A DNA stretch of 64,000 bases from Acheta domesticus (lineage: Eukaryota; Arthropoda; Insecta; Orthoptera; Gryllidae): positions 174,117,282 to 174,181,281 of the forward strand of contig JAHLJT010000631.1 of NCBI GenBank assembly GCA_031308135.1, given 5' to 3'. Positions 37,866-50,454 of the stretch are shown here, in pieces. Position numbers and translations under genes: made by a program. Each line of letters begins with the position of its first letter. Positions within the stretch are counted from its first letter, which is position 1. The notes under the pieces were generated by a model. It had not been told where the DNA came from. It made no database searches and saw only the letters and a program-made list of their open reading frames with translations.

Positions 37866-40369
37866 CTATTCATTATATAGATATGTTCAACTCTTGCCTT
37901 TGAAAATATTTTTAAACATTGCACTCCAAATGGAATTTTGCATTTTTAAACATTTGAATCCAATTAATTGTAATAAAATATTCCAAGAATAGTAGTTTTT
38001 CAGTAAGTTGATTCTATCTTCTCTAAAATGTAACTTTTTAAAAAAAATCATTTGATCTCATTGCATGCTAGGTGAGTTCATAACTCAGTTATTCTAGATT
38101 TTGTAACACTTCCTTTGAGAATGTTGAGCCTCAAGGGCAGCTTTTATAGGGTGTCGGTAGGTGTAACATTGTACTCTTCAGTAGTCCTTTTATATTGCCG
38201 CGTGCCATTGTGTTAATCACGTTCAACGCCTGATCTAATTATGAGATAATATAATATCAGACTTTTGTGCTCCATTCCGGGCTCACCATTTTTACGGTTC
38301 ATTTTAAAGGACAAGATGCTCGATTATTTTTTGCAGGAAGCAGCAGAAACTGGGGATATTTTCCGATGGAAAGGACACGTTGACAACGAGCTACCCCCCT
38401 GTAGACGTCTTATTCTTCCTGAATGCACAAATTACTGAGCTTCTTTTCCAATAAAACGTTTTCCATCGTCCACTGGACTTTTGTATCCTTTTTAAACATT
38501 TTTAACGAGACCTAAAATTGCATTTCTATACATTTCAGTTCTTTCAGTTTCTTTCGTGTTTCGCGACTTTAAGAAAGTTTCTTGTTTGCCTGCAAACTGT
38601 TTACAAAAAGAGAGAAAATCTTAATATAAACATGGCTCCGCAATGACAAAGCTTAAATACCTAAATATAATCATATGTAGTCATTTTGTTTACCTATAAA
38701 GTCATGCAATTAAAATTTAACATGTATAATTTTAAACGTATTAAATTATCAAGGGATCATTCCAAAAACATATTTTCACTTTTAAAGGCGAAGAGATTCT
38801 CATAATTGTAACTATATTGAATGATGGGGATGACGTTCATTAAAAATTAACACTATAAAATTTTTAATTGTAAATTTATAATATAATCGTAATATACGTA
38901 TTACAATAAATTTATCAAAATATAAACAATTATAAAAATTAATCAAAATCTACCTTGTGCTTAAATTTGAAAAAAGTAATTAAAATACCCTTGAGACAGA
39001 AAGAGAGAAAGGGGGAAGTGAGGGAGATTTGCGAACAATTTTTTTCAATGGCTCTTAATCTTTTATTTCGGTCCATTTGATAGCACTTTGCCAAACACGG
39101 AATTATAATGTTAGGTTTATATGTATTAAGAAATACACCATTATTTGGGATAAAAGGTGACTACGTACATAATTGGATATTGATTTCGCCGCTCTTTTCT
39201 ACTTTGTAAGTACATAATACATCCAAACTTCAATCATATGTAACATAAATGTAACATAGGGCATTAAAGAGTTAAAAAAAATTAGAAACGTAATTTTTTA
39301 GTGTGACAGAATTACGATACTAAATGACTAACTATAAGAAATGCTTCAGAATGAATAATCATACTTAGCCAGAATAGAAAGAAACGTTGTTTAAAAGTTA
39401 TATCGAATCAGTTCTTAATAAAGGTCCAGTATGATGAGCAAATTCCTGGAATATATAAGCGGTAAAGTAATCTTTAACAAGCCACTGAACGTATCATCCG
39501 AAATTAAAAATATACATTTTGAAAACCACAGCGTACATTGAATTCTTAAATGCAATATTTGAAATGCTAATTCAAAAATCTATTCAGTACATTTTTGTTC
39601 AGTTATAAACATTTCAATACAACACCGAAAATATTTCCGCAATTTGTCCAAAACAACGTTTACGCCGGCATAAATTTAAAATATATATAAATATGCAAAT
39701 GGGAAATAATGAATACTCTAAACAGTTTTGTTTCAGCAATTCAATGAAAATGAAACTTGAAACTCATATTTTTGGGATACATTAAACTATAAATCATAAG
39801 ATAGGAATTAAAGAAAATGCTTTCCTAAAAGCAATTTCATGATATGATCGAGGGTCTTCAATATCATTGTATCATTGATATTTTTTTATTGTGCCTCGGT
39901 GGTGCATTGACATGCAACAGCATCAAAGATCGAGGAGTAATTAGGCTGTAGAAGAGAGTTCGCAGAAGGCGGGGCAAGGAAGAGAGAGCCACTTCATGGC
40001 CTACCGAATCGGATATTCCCACGAGTATGAAATCACATGATCCCAAGCGGGTGATTTTGCAATCCCCCGCCGTATATTACACAATAGTAATAACAATAAT
40101 GATAAACAAGCCGGTCCCTATAGCCGAGATCACTAAGATAGTAGTGCCGTGGCGATCTCGTACGGAAGGATCCCCAGGGCTAAAACCCTGGGGATAAAAA
40201 TCGGTTTCAGCTTAATACTGTTTCCAAGCACCTGCCACCAAAATAAAGCGATACTGAGCCCCGGTATGTGCAGGTCATGTCTGCGTAGTCCGAGATGACC
40301 AATTAACAAACGAAAAAAGTGATAAACAGTCATCTCTGATTCACTTTCGTATTGAATAACTAAGATAAA
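37866..40369. other. AT-rich DNA with a mid-GC segment at 39890-40340
   Basis: The first two kilobases hold nothing recognisable. The segment at 39890-40340 is clearly less AT-rich (for example GGCGGGGCAAGGAAGAG) and may be an unclassified repeat; no second copy is in the window. Confidence 0.45.
40171..40194. repeat. Short perfect inverted repeat
   Basis: TCCCCAGGG and CCCTGGGGA, 9-base arms around a 6-base loop. A hairpin is possible, but nothing nearby shows it is functional. Confidence 0.6.
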
Positions 40370-41845
40370 ATCCCTGAATATCTGACTGAAGGTGACATTT
40401 TTCTTATCTTCAACAAAGGGAGATGAACGAAACTCAATAAACTATTGAGCGATAACATGTTTATGTAAAAGCTATGTAAAAGCTCTTCACATCTTATATT
40501 GGAGAGAAAATTCACTTCCTCTGTGAAAATGATAATGTGCTTGAAGGAGAACAGAAAGATTGCATTAAGGAAGCTTTGTGATGTAAACATCAACTCATCA
40601 TCGATTCCGTTGTCTTACACGAAGCACAAACAAGGAAAAGAAATTTCCACATCTGTTGCATTGATTACAGTCTAGCTTTCGAATCCATTTCTCATAAATT
40701 GCTAAAAATGGTTCTGTACATCTATAAAATCTGCCCAAAGCCAAGAAATACTTTTTTAATATTTAAAGAATGAATGATGTACGAACGTCTGGTTTTAAGG
40801 TACTATCTTGAGAAAAGCCAATGTGTGGACGGGTATATTCCAGTACGATTCCCGATAAGCAATACGGTTTGGTATAATTCTAAACCCGCTCTCTTTTCTT
40901 TCGAACAACACAAAATGTGAATACGGATTGAAAATGAACACGAAAAGACCAACCCATTTACTGTATGTGGATGATCGAAAGCTTTACGCTGAACCACATA
41001 ATAAATTAAAATCGCCTACAACTATAGGAAAAATGCTCAGCGATGAATTGGAGATGACGCTTGATCTTGATGAATACGGTTTAATAAATATTCAAATATG
41101 TACACAAAAATAACTAAATTTTCTCTGAAATTAAACCGATACCATCCGAAGAAACATTTCGCCATTTGGAAATCTCTCAGAAGCATCATCTGGACCATAC
41201 TCATATCAAGGAGGGACTCTGAATAAAACATGAAAAGTGACTGATGAAGTTGTTAACACTTACCAGGAAATAATCTGATTTCAACCGTCAACACCTGGTC
41301 TGTGTCAGTTCTAACTTATTCCTTTGGTATTATTAAGTAGACTGAATCTAACCTGGAGGAGCTGGACAGATCGGCGAGAAGACGGTTTCATTCTTTAAAT
41401 TCATTCAAAAGTCTCCGTAACAAGATTATATCTACCTCGAAAAATGTGAGGCAGGGACCTAGTTAATATTAAAAATCTTTGCCTGAGAAAATAGTAAGAA
41501 ATGCGACAGGTCTTCTTAAACACCATTGGCTTGTTAATAAAATTAACAGTTAATGGAGGGTGCGTCTTCAATGCATTGAATATCCACGAGTGAAATTATT
41601 AATTAAAGATGAAATTATTATTTAAAGATCTTTACTCACCATTTGAGCTTTGATGAATGGAAACAAGAAGAAATTCGTGGTAGATATCCAAAACTCTTAC
41701 TTCAAGGTGATGTAAAAAATTCTCTTCGGTGGAGTGCCTCTTAGAGAAATAAATATATCCTAAGACCGAGGGCTTTGTAATGACAATGCAAGAAAGTTAT
41801 CAAGACAAAAACTATCGAAAGAATTGCTTAAAAGATGATATGTAA
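40370..41845 (+). pseudogene. Decayed non-LTR reverse transcriptase (possibly R2/NeSL-like lineage)
   Basis: Plus-strand fragments in shifting frames keep the order of a LINE polymerase. DYSLAFESISHKLLKM (near 40660) is the fingers/palm motif with first Asp. HLLYVDDRKLYAEPHNKL (near 40954) is the catalytic Y-x-D-D box. TEGFVMTMQESYQDKN (near 41766) resembles a C-terminal block seen in a group of arthropod non-LTR elements. Stops and frameshifts are dense throughout. The HLLYxDDxKLYA style differs from the FADD box of the jockey-type element at 19.6-24.3 kb, so this is another LINE lineage. Placement near R2/NeSL-like elements is from memory of motif style and is uncertain. Ends and target duplication are not detectable. 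Confidence 0.6.
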
Positions 41846-42485
41846 ATGAATGTATGAAGTATTGTAATCACTCTCCTAAGTGATTAAATTGTCGCTAGAA
41901 GTTTCAAATTTGTGCTACTGTCCACCACTTTTAATTCAGCAAAAGATGGAAAGAGGGCACCGCACAAATTGCAGTCAACACGAATTTCGCGCTTGAGCGA
42001 CAACGTCAATCACAAAATTTTTCGAGCCCTTCAAGCAAATTTCGCTTAATACGTAGAAAGATTCGACGATTTAGACATTGGATTTCCATTGAGATGCTTC
42101 TACAAGAAGCGAAAGTGTTGAAAGTGATTGTTTAAGAAATGATAACATGAAGCTCAAAAAGGAGGTAACTAGAATTTCTTAAAAGTACTGATTACTTACG
42201 GTCAGTTTGCCTGAGAGCGATAAGAGAACCACAGATGCCGTTAGTTAAAGCCAGGTGTTACGAAAAATTGTTAGGATAACTGTTTCTGTAAGTAAAGTTT
42301 CAAAAATAACAATTTTGAACGGCTGCTAAAGTTGTTAATTATTCATTCATGAACTCACGAATACTTAAAATTGTTTTATTACAAAGTCAGTCAATTTTTT
42401 GTTCGTAAACTTAGCACAAAGGATAATTTTTATTTCAAGGTAATGATTCAGAATGATTATTCAGCCAAAGGGAGTTTGTAGTATG
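41846..42485. other. AT-rich DNA
   Basis: Possibly the decayed 3' part of the LINE relic upstream. Nothing further is recognisable. Confidence 0.4.
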
Positions 42486-42487
42486 TA

Positions 42488-42720
42488 TAGTGCGATTTTT
42501 GTAACTTTGACTCTCGAGGCCCGTTTTCACGAAGGAATACGCCACGGTATTTCCCGTCTTTTTCAGTCGTGCAGCTAGATATCGCATGATTGCGACCGTA
42601 TCAAGCAGTGTTTGGGAACATGTGACATCTAGTGGCACAAGCGAGAAAGACGCGAAATGCCGTGGGATATTTCATCGTGGCCATAGGGGCTTGAGGGGCA
42701 GAGTTATAAAAATCGCACTA
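42488..42720. mobile_element. Foldback MITE (233 bp), TA target site
   Basis: The two halves are inverted copies of each other over about 100 bases per arm. The left arm starts TAGTGCGATTTTTGTAACT and the right arm, read on the minus strand, starts TAGTGCGATTTTTATAACT. Both continue through a shared CCACGGYATTTC and a CTAGATRTC block near the centre. TA dinucleotides flank it (42486-42487 and 42721-42722), pointing to the Tc1/mariner superfamily. No coding capacity. Transcribed, it would form a long imperfect hairpin. Confidence 0.8.
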
Positions 42721-42722
42721 TA

Positions 42723-45700
42723 AATAAAGGCTTATTATGTGCATGTATTAACTTATGCATATATTCATTTTTTGTCTGATTAAATTAGTGAACTGTTAAC
42801 TTTTAGAATTATTTTGTGTGTTAATTTTTTATACTAGAACTTGTAGTTTTGTTGTGTGGTATGTTCTTTTATTTCAGCAATCTCTGTTACATTCACTGAT
42901 CAATTCAATTCTAAAAATCTGTCAACAAAAAAATCAGAGTGTAGTTCATGCTGTTTTTTAAGAATACAACTGAATTCTTGCCTGAACTGGTACTCGACTA
43001 TTTATATCATCTTTTCAAATCGACATCAAATCCTCAGACCCTGTTTACAGTTTATGAATACCTTGCGCTGTGGATACTATGTTACATTTAGTAATTACAT
43101 GGATGCCACACATCGAGCATTTTATTAGTGCTTGAATCATTCGGGATCAGGAACTTTTTTTCAATAATTGAAAACTCGAGCTTCAAAACAAAGTAGATAA
43201 TACTATTCCTGACGGTAAATACAGACTGCGCAGTCAGCAAGACGTCAGTCATCTAATCACTGCCCATCGGAAGCTTGCTTAGACAGATTACAAACAACGT
43301 CATTTTATGGTGTCCACCATACTATCTTGGAACATATCGGAAAGTAAGGTTTGTACATAATTGATCAGTGGTAGAAGTACAAACCTATTCCAGGAAAACC
43401 ACAATGAGAAAAATCTTTGGGATAGCAATATCCAGACAAATAACTTGCTATATCATACACGTCAGAGATCATAGTCTTTGAATAGAATACTGACAAACTA
43501 TAGAATCATAAATCCTCGTTCACTTGATTTTGATTCCATTAATAGCTTACTTTTGTAGCTTTTCATTCAGTAATCTAGTTTGCCGTGAATTGATGCATAA
43601 ATTGACAAAACATTTTCAATAAGATACAGTACCGTTTACTCCTATAAATATATTATTATTGATTAATTTAATATTAGGTCAATTGAACTTGCTTCGCTCA
43701 CATATTTCCAAGTTTACATCAAGACTACGACTTTCCCCCTTCGCGTTTTGCAATAAAGAACCTTGTGTCTGTCCAAAGCTTATGTCTGACGCTTTTTGCC
43801 TCACTATTTGTAGAGTGAACTTGATTCGCTTCGCTTGCATACTTAGTTCGCTTAGATATAGTTAAATTTATACTACTGTATTAATTGAAGTCAAAAATTC
43901 ATTTGGCTGATTTTACCCTTTCAATTTGTGCATTCCAATTAGATACAAATCTGTCAAATCTACTTTTCATTACTTTTGATACCACTGAATCTTATTCGTC
44001 TTTCTCTTGTCGCACATCACAAAACAAACTCCCATTCAAACATTACATCCCGCTTGATTCAACAAAGTCAAAATAGACATGAATAAAAAAACAATAAATT
44101 ATTACTTTTTGTCCTTATATTCACAATTAACATTTAGGATTGTTTTGATAAATATGATACAGGAGTGTGTAGAAAATCTTCAGAATGATGTGAGTGGTTT
44201 TGTGGGAAAATATAAGCTAAAGGACCAATATTGGAATGATTTGTGCTGAGGCAGGATTGAAAATGCCATGTAAACAGATTGTTAATAATTTTACTAAGAT
44301 TTAGAAGCTTTATTGTTAGTGTTTTAGTGATTGTTTATTTGGTGTATATCGAGGAACATGTATTGCGCATCAGAAATTGGTATTGTTTCAAGTTTGTGGA
44401 GATTTGTTTTAGCTTTCACACTGGGAATTATATAATAAAGAAGAACGAATTATATGATTGAAGATTGTTGTTGCTGTATCAATAGATATTTATCATTTTT
44501 TATAAATAAATCAATTCAATTGGTTCTAAAGAACGAAATTTGAACGAACTACAAATTTTGGCACATGAATAAATACCAATAGAAATAATTTAACTCTGTA
44601 AAATCTGTCTCAACAGAAACTCAAAGAGCCGAAAAATGTTTTTTTCTGAAGATAAATTTAGTCTCTAATAAACACATCTAATAAACGTGTCTTAAAAATA
44701 TGAATTAGGAACGTGCATTTGATTCAAATACAATTAAATGTCATTTTAAGTTACATATCTATCCACTCTAATTTTAATTCATTACATTCACACATTCACA
44801 TCACACAGCCACAAAGAAAATTATTCATGATTTCCCTGGAGGGTTTTTTGTTGACCCCAACGTTACACAAGAGAGAACATTCTTCACTTTGCCTTTAATT
44901 CTTCTACTTATCTCTTCTTGTAAATGTCAAGTGAAGAAACCACTTTGGGAAAGAGAAACGACCGAATCGATCTTTCTTCTCGAAATTCATCGAAACGATT
45001 CGCTTTCATGCATTTTAAAATTGTCATTTAAAGACTTGGTTCGATTTTCGTTTTCGCTTTTGAGAGTTTCCGTTCAATATAGAGACATGTTTTTTCAGCC
45101 CTAAGCTCACGGGACCAGAACTTTTTCCCCGTTTAAGATAAGATTCTGTTTAATTCACGGCCTGTTTAAGACATCTTTACTGCTCTAAAATAATGTTTAA
45201 AAACCATATATAACAAGGTTAGGAACTATGTGGTATGTCACATAGGCCCATATGGAAGCAGGTGCATTCTCATTTTGTCCGGTCTGAAATACGTTGCTAA
45301 AGGCTGCATCGAGAATCTGATTTTAAGAGCCTAGTATTCATCGATTTCGAGATGTACGCAGTCAACGACATAGAAACTTATATAAGACTTCCAATTGGTT
45401 CCTTTCTTATGACTTCCAATTAGTAAAAGATACATTCAGTGTAAGAAGCAAAAAAGCTATTTTAAAATAGTGTAATTCCACCAGTATTGAGTTGGCTAGG
45501 CTTAAACAATAAGGTCTGTTGTTTTCTCTAATTATGTAAACTATTTACATTCACATATTTACATTAACAGAGAACATTACGTTAACTAATATTAAAGTGG
45601 AAGAGAAGGCAAAAAATAATTTACTTCTGGGAATCCAAACAAGGAACCATGCCAATATACACCTTAAGGACTGAGGAAAACTCAGACAAAACCTTCGTCG

Positions 45701-46534
45701 GCTTACGTATATAATATTTCAGTGTATATATTGAAACTCTTGTTTTAAAACTGAACGAGATGCCATCAACAAATCGCGTCTGTATGTATCGGTATGTAGT
45801 TGACAACACACTCAAAAGTCAGTAAACCAGAGGCTGTGTTCCGAGATAGATGTAGGTCAAGTAAAAAGGCATCCTATGTGGAAATTAGGTGGTTCTGAAC
45901 ATCAAAAATTCTTGAGTGTCATACGGACCTACGATAAGCATTGGAATATTGTGTCTTGCCTTATAGTAGTGTTGTACTGCGGGTGGACGTATCCGTGCCG
46001 CAAATACATCCCAGCCGCGCAGAGGATTAGAATTGGTATACATAGACAAACCTCACACATCCAATGACATTCCATTCCTCATCGTTGGAAAAGATAGCCT
46101 TGTGGATATGGAGCATTAGTTTGAATAATATTAGCTGTGAGTAATGCATTCGCACATTCTTCTTTTTTGTAGCTAATGAAACATTGATCTATTGACGTAT
46201 ATTTTAATTTCACATACTCGTTTGATTCTGAATTGGGAACCCAATTGATATTAGTTTTTGGAAAAAAAAACATTTTAGTGCCCTCCAGTTGCATGTATTG
46301 GGTTTCTCTTCCTCCTAATGTATTGACCGATGTAATGTGGGTGTCATGATTTCTGGAGTAGTCGTCATAGTAATCATATCGTTGTTTAGCAATGGTTAAA
46401 ATAATCTAGTAATTGTAAATGTTAAAAAACAGAAATGTATGTCAAAAATACTGAAGAATAATGTGATAATATTATTGTGATGGTGCGTACTTCTACTACT
46501 ACACTGAAACTAGCAGTGCTAGAAAAGCACCTAC
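42723..46534. other. AT-rich non-coding DNA
   Basis: No gene, array or element with definable ends was found. Open frames are short and AT-biased. A tiny direct repeat (ACTTCCAATT, near 45388 and 45412) is present. Confidence 0.5.
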
Positions 46535-47510
46535 TTAGTTGCCCGTTTTTTCACGCATTATTGCGCGAAAACACTCAAATTTTCGAAAAATTATACTTGA
46601 CCTTATTTCAAAATCTATCTTTAAGAAACAGATTTCATTAAGAGAAAAAACTTTATTTTTAATATTTTAGACGTAGGAAGACTCCGATAAAATTTTGAAC
46701 TTTTGCAATTCTCGAAAAATCAGGATATTCAATGAACATGAGAGCTACGCCATTCTCTTAAACGTCCTTGTCACTATCCAGCAACAAAATTTAATAAAAA
46801 CGATGGAGACATTTTTTTGAAAATTTGGAAAATGTACGTACTCTAGATGACAAAATTAGGAATGAAGAAGAAATACATGAAGGGTTAGAGATTGTCGTGA
46901 GAAGAAAATAAGTGGCACTAAAATGAACTGTTGCTGTTATCTGGAGCGAGTGAGCAGAAGCCAAATTCCTCGACTGGCAAGGTACTACCAACCAGCTGGC
47001 CGAAGGAGTATCGGTCGTCCGAGAAGATTATTTCCGGAACAGGCAGCCCTGCCTAATCCATGAAATGAAGTCCCAGGTGCTACGTGTAAAGTATACCCCA
47101 AAATTAAAATATCGGTTTCAAACAATTTTCGATTTGGCCGCGACATCAGCGAGATCGATTGGGATCATCAATTGAATCACCAATCAGATCAATTGGGAAA
47201 ATCACTTTTGGAGAAAATCGGCTGAAGGCTTAGCCGCTAACGTTCACAGACGAGCAGGTAGACGGACAGACGGACGAACGGACGGACAAACAGACGTTTT
47301 GCCATCATTCGATTTATCGGTATCAACAATCTACAAAATGTGGATTCTGGCTACATCACGTGTTAGAGGATTTTTTCTAAATTTAGCAAATGGATTTACA
47401 TACTTTTTCCTTAACAAGGCCCCAAAATAAGAGTTGTTTGCAAAAAATGTGCTGTTTTTCCGCGCAGCATTACATAACTTCCTCTCTACTCCGTAGCTTG
47501 AAAGTAAAAA
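46535..47510 (-). mobile_element. R1.6 interspersed repeat, copy C, with nested insertion
   Basis: The right part (about 47067-47510) aligns with the right part of copy B. It shares GACGGACAGACGGACG-type sequence, ACATCACGTGTTAGAGGATT, CGCGCAGCATTACATAACTT and the edge GAAAGTAAAAA. The left part (about 46535-46838) aligns with copy B at about 59265-59550. The intervening 46840-47066 has no counterpart in copies A or B, so it is a later insertion. The outer half of the family consensus is missing on the left. Confidence 0.65.
46840..47066 (+). pseudogene. LINE ORF2 C-terminal tail fragment nested in R1.6 copy C
   Basis: One plus-strand frame reads QIPRLARYYQPAGRRSIGRP and continues to PEQAALPNP before a TGA at 47062-47064. 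The PxGRRSxGRPR...EQAxxPNP pattern is common at the C-terminus of polyproteins from several insect LINEs (recollection of family style). The fragment is about 225 bp, consistent with a 5'-truncated insertion. A possible short target duplication (AAATG) is too weak to rely on. Confidence 0.4.
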
Positions 47511-50100
47511 CATAAAAGTTAGAAAAATATAATTATAATGAGCAAATAGTAAATACCAACTTTTTAACTACGCTGCCATTTTAACAAACAAATATGAATG
47601 AATGGAGGTTTTGTCTCGAGAGATACACGAGAATTTCAACCTCGTCTTAAAGATACTAAGTTATTTACAAAATAGTTCCAGAAACGAATAATAAACCTTA
47701 CCTGTACTTATAGAGTACGGATTGTTAAATAAATTTGAGACAAGCTTCGGTAATTGTAATGATTTGTTTAGCTTCATGGATATTAGAAATCTCAAGCAAG
47801 CTGCTAGATTGGAAGAAGTCTTGGTTTTAGCAATTTGAAGAAGTTAAAGCAATATATCTTTCATCTCTCAGGTTCAAGACATTATTAGTTTAAAGGCAAT
47901 CACATGTGAACGTATATGTTTATATATCATATATTTTATGTGTATTTTTGACACACTGTATTCTTATGGAAAACGTTAAAGAGGTTTCAAACATTTTTTA
48001 AAGATTTTCAATTTCAAGAATACTCAGGATGTCAACATTAATTTGTACTTTGCTTAAACTGCATCTGATTTTTTTGGAATAACCTTCCAGATTTTACTTT
48101 TACTGGCGTTGTTACACAGTATTACACAGATTTAACAAAATTTTAATTGATTAATTTTCATGCACTTTTCTATGCCCGAAAATAGACGAGTCGGACAACT
48201 GTAATTTGTAAAACATTTATTTTTATTATGAACCTGCAAACCCAAATAACACTTTTAATTTGAAAATATCCACCGACGGCACCACCCTATGGTAGTAATA
48301 AGCAAGCCAACCACAAGAACATAATTTTTTGAACGAATGAAAACGGTTACATAATACGATTGTAATTTTTTCTAAACATGTGAAATAAATAAATGCGGTG
48401 TCCATTTGATGTATGTGATCTCCGGAGAAGAAACGGGTTACTTCACTCGGCGATCGCCTTACTGACCGACACTGGGCTCTATATTTACCGGACTCACCGG
48501 ACACATCGGATTATTCTTATTGGACTCACAGAACTATCCTTACCGGATTCACTTACCAGAGAATCATTACTGGACTCACCGCACACTTGGCATCGTTCTA
48601 TCGAGTAAAAAGATTAAGTTAAACTGAAATTTGAACTTAAGAACGTAAGCATTAGCAAAGAGCACACTATTCCGCCGGCGGATGCTTCAGCAGTTTATAT
48701 TCCCTGTCGCATTCACTTAATGATATCTATATTTAATTTTTCAAAATTTAAAAATGTTAATACAAATTATATTTGTGTCAAATAATTCGTTGTACTTCGA
48801 TTAAATTGTTCTCCAATCTGACATTAAGTTTTAAGAATTTTGAGCAAACTTTGCAAATGTCCCGGGAACTTCATGTAAAATATCCCCCAAAATTAAATAA
48901 TCTGTTTAAAGTTTGCAGGACATAAACATCGATACTGGAATATCCATTTCAAGAAGGTTACTGTTTAAGCGCTTGTGTTGTTGACATGTAGGACTGGCGT
49001 ATGGAGGATCGGAGAGGTAGACGTTTTGTAAAAAACATACTTTTTAGGTATCAGAAAACCACAAAATGTATTTTCTTAAAAATATCGACATTGTTTTTTT
49101 TAGCATTGCACACATTTATACGAGAAAGAAAAAATAAAATAGCTTTTAAACAAAACGTGTTTTCACATTTATTTTTACAATATGTTGCAATTTTGCTTTG
49201 GTAGTCCTTTAAAGTCGCATTTATGAATACACTCTCAATATTGTTGAAATATTTATTTTAAGATTCGTGGCAATCTGGAAAGCAATTATAGAAACGCGGT
49301 TATTTTCAGAAAAATTAAGATGTGTTTCGATGTGGTTTGAGAGAGAGGAGTTGCAAACTTTGAACTCCATTTTCTCGAATTTTACACCAAGAACCATTGT
49401 ATTTTACATTACAATTACTAGAATTTGTCGCTTTCAACTGGATTGGATATTATTCTCTGGAAATTCAATTTAATCGCGACGTCAATCCGAAATGTATTCC
49501 ATTTGTGTTTTAAACCACACATTCTCTACTGAATAAATACACAGTCATATCCACGGTACCCAATATATTTATGAGATGCTATTTTACGGAAATGTGATCG
49601 AAATATAAGAATTAAACTTTATGAGTGTGATTGTATGAAACCGTCAATACCAGCATAATGGAAATTCACACCAGACATATGAATAATCGCAAAACAATTG
49701 GTGTTTAATTATCAAGAAATTTGTCCAGTGGACTTAACTGTCATTTTTTGCGATGAATTGAACTTCAACATTACATGAACTTTAAAATTATTTAAGAAAC
49801 CAGCTTCAAGAAAAATGTTCTAAGCTTTCGCAGTGATTTCTTCCACATTCCCCACACAATTTCCACAATATGGTAGTTCAACTACGAGAAAAATGAACAA
49901 GAATGAATGATTAATCGTGATCCCGTTAAATATAGGGAATGAAGTAGGATGGCGACTCCAGATGAAAGCATTTTCCTTTTAATAAAACATCATAAGCATG
50001 TGACGTCTTGAGGTTAAACACCACCTTGAAACACCCTCTGTAGTCAGCCTAAGGCGTAAAATACGAGGTTGGCAAAATAATGACAGGGAGGTAAAAAAGA
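47511..50100. other. AT-rich non-coding DNA
   Basis: No gene recognised. Degenerate direct repeats around CCGGACTCAC lie at 48487-48590, and an R1.6 fragment lies at 48840-48970. Confidence 0.5.
48840..48970 (-). mobile_element. R1.6 fragment
   Basis: TTTTGAGCAAACTTTGCAAA followed by CCCGGGAACTTCATGTAAAATA and CTGGAATATCCATTTC aligns with copy B at about 59540-59660. Confidence 0.45.
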
Positions 50101-50136
50101 AAGAAAGAAGAAAAAAAACACATTCCGGAACCGGGA

Positions 50137-50454
50137 TCCCGCTTGGCGTCGGCGCGGCGCGGCGCGGCGCGGCGGGGGCGCCGACAGGTGGCGTCGCGGC
50201 GCCGCCAATCGATACCCGGTTGCTGCTGCGGCCGCGCGAAGAAGCGCCGCCGCCGCCGCCGCCGCCTCCGGGCGAGCGAGCGAGCGGGCGAGCGGGCGGG
50301 CGGGCGAGCGGCTGGTAGGCGGGAGGGCGGGCGGCCGCAGAGGGCGCAGGGCCAGCCCACCGGGCAGCGCGCCGCCCCCACAGAGGGGAGCCCAGCAGCC
50401 CAGCAGCCCAGCAGCCCGGGCCCGCGCCCGCGCCCGCCGCCTTGCGGAGGACAC
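50137..50454. promoter_or_regulatory. GC-rich CpG block with simple repeats
   Basis: It contains GGCGCGGCGCGGCGCGG, CGCCGCCGCCGCCGCCGCC, GAGCGAGCGAGCGGGCGAGC and a CCCAGCAG trio. All frames on both strands are open because of composition. It directly abuts the tandem array at 50455. Whether it is a promoter island or an expanded simple repeat cannot be decided here. Confidence 0.4.
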
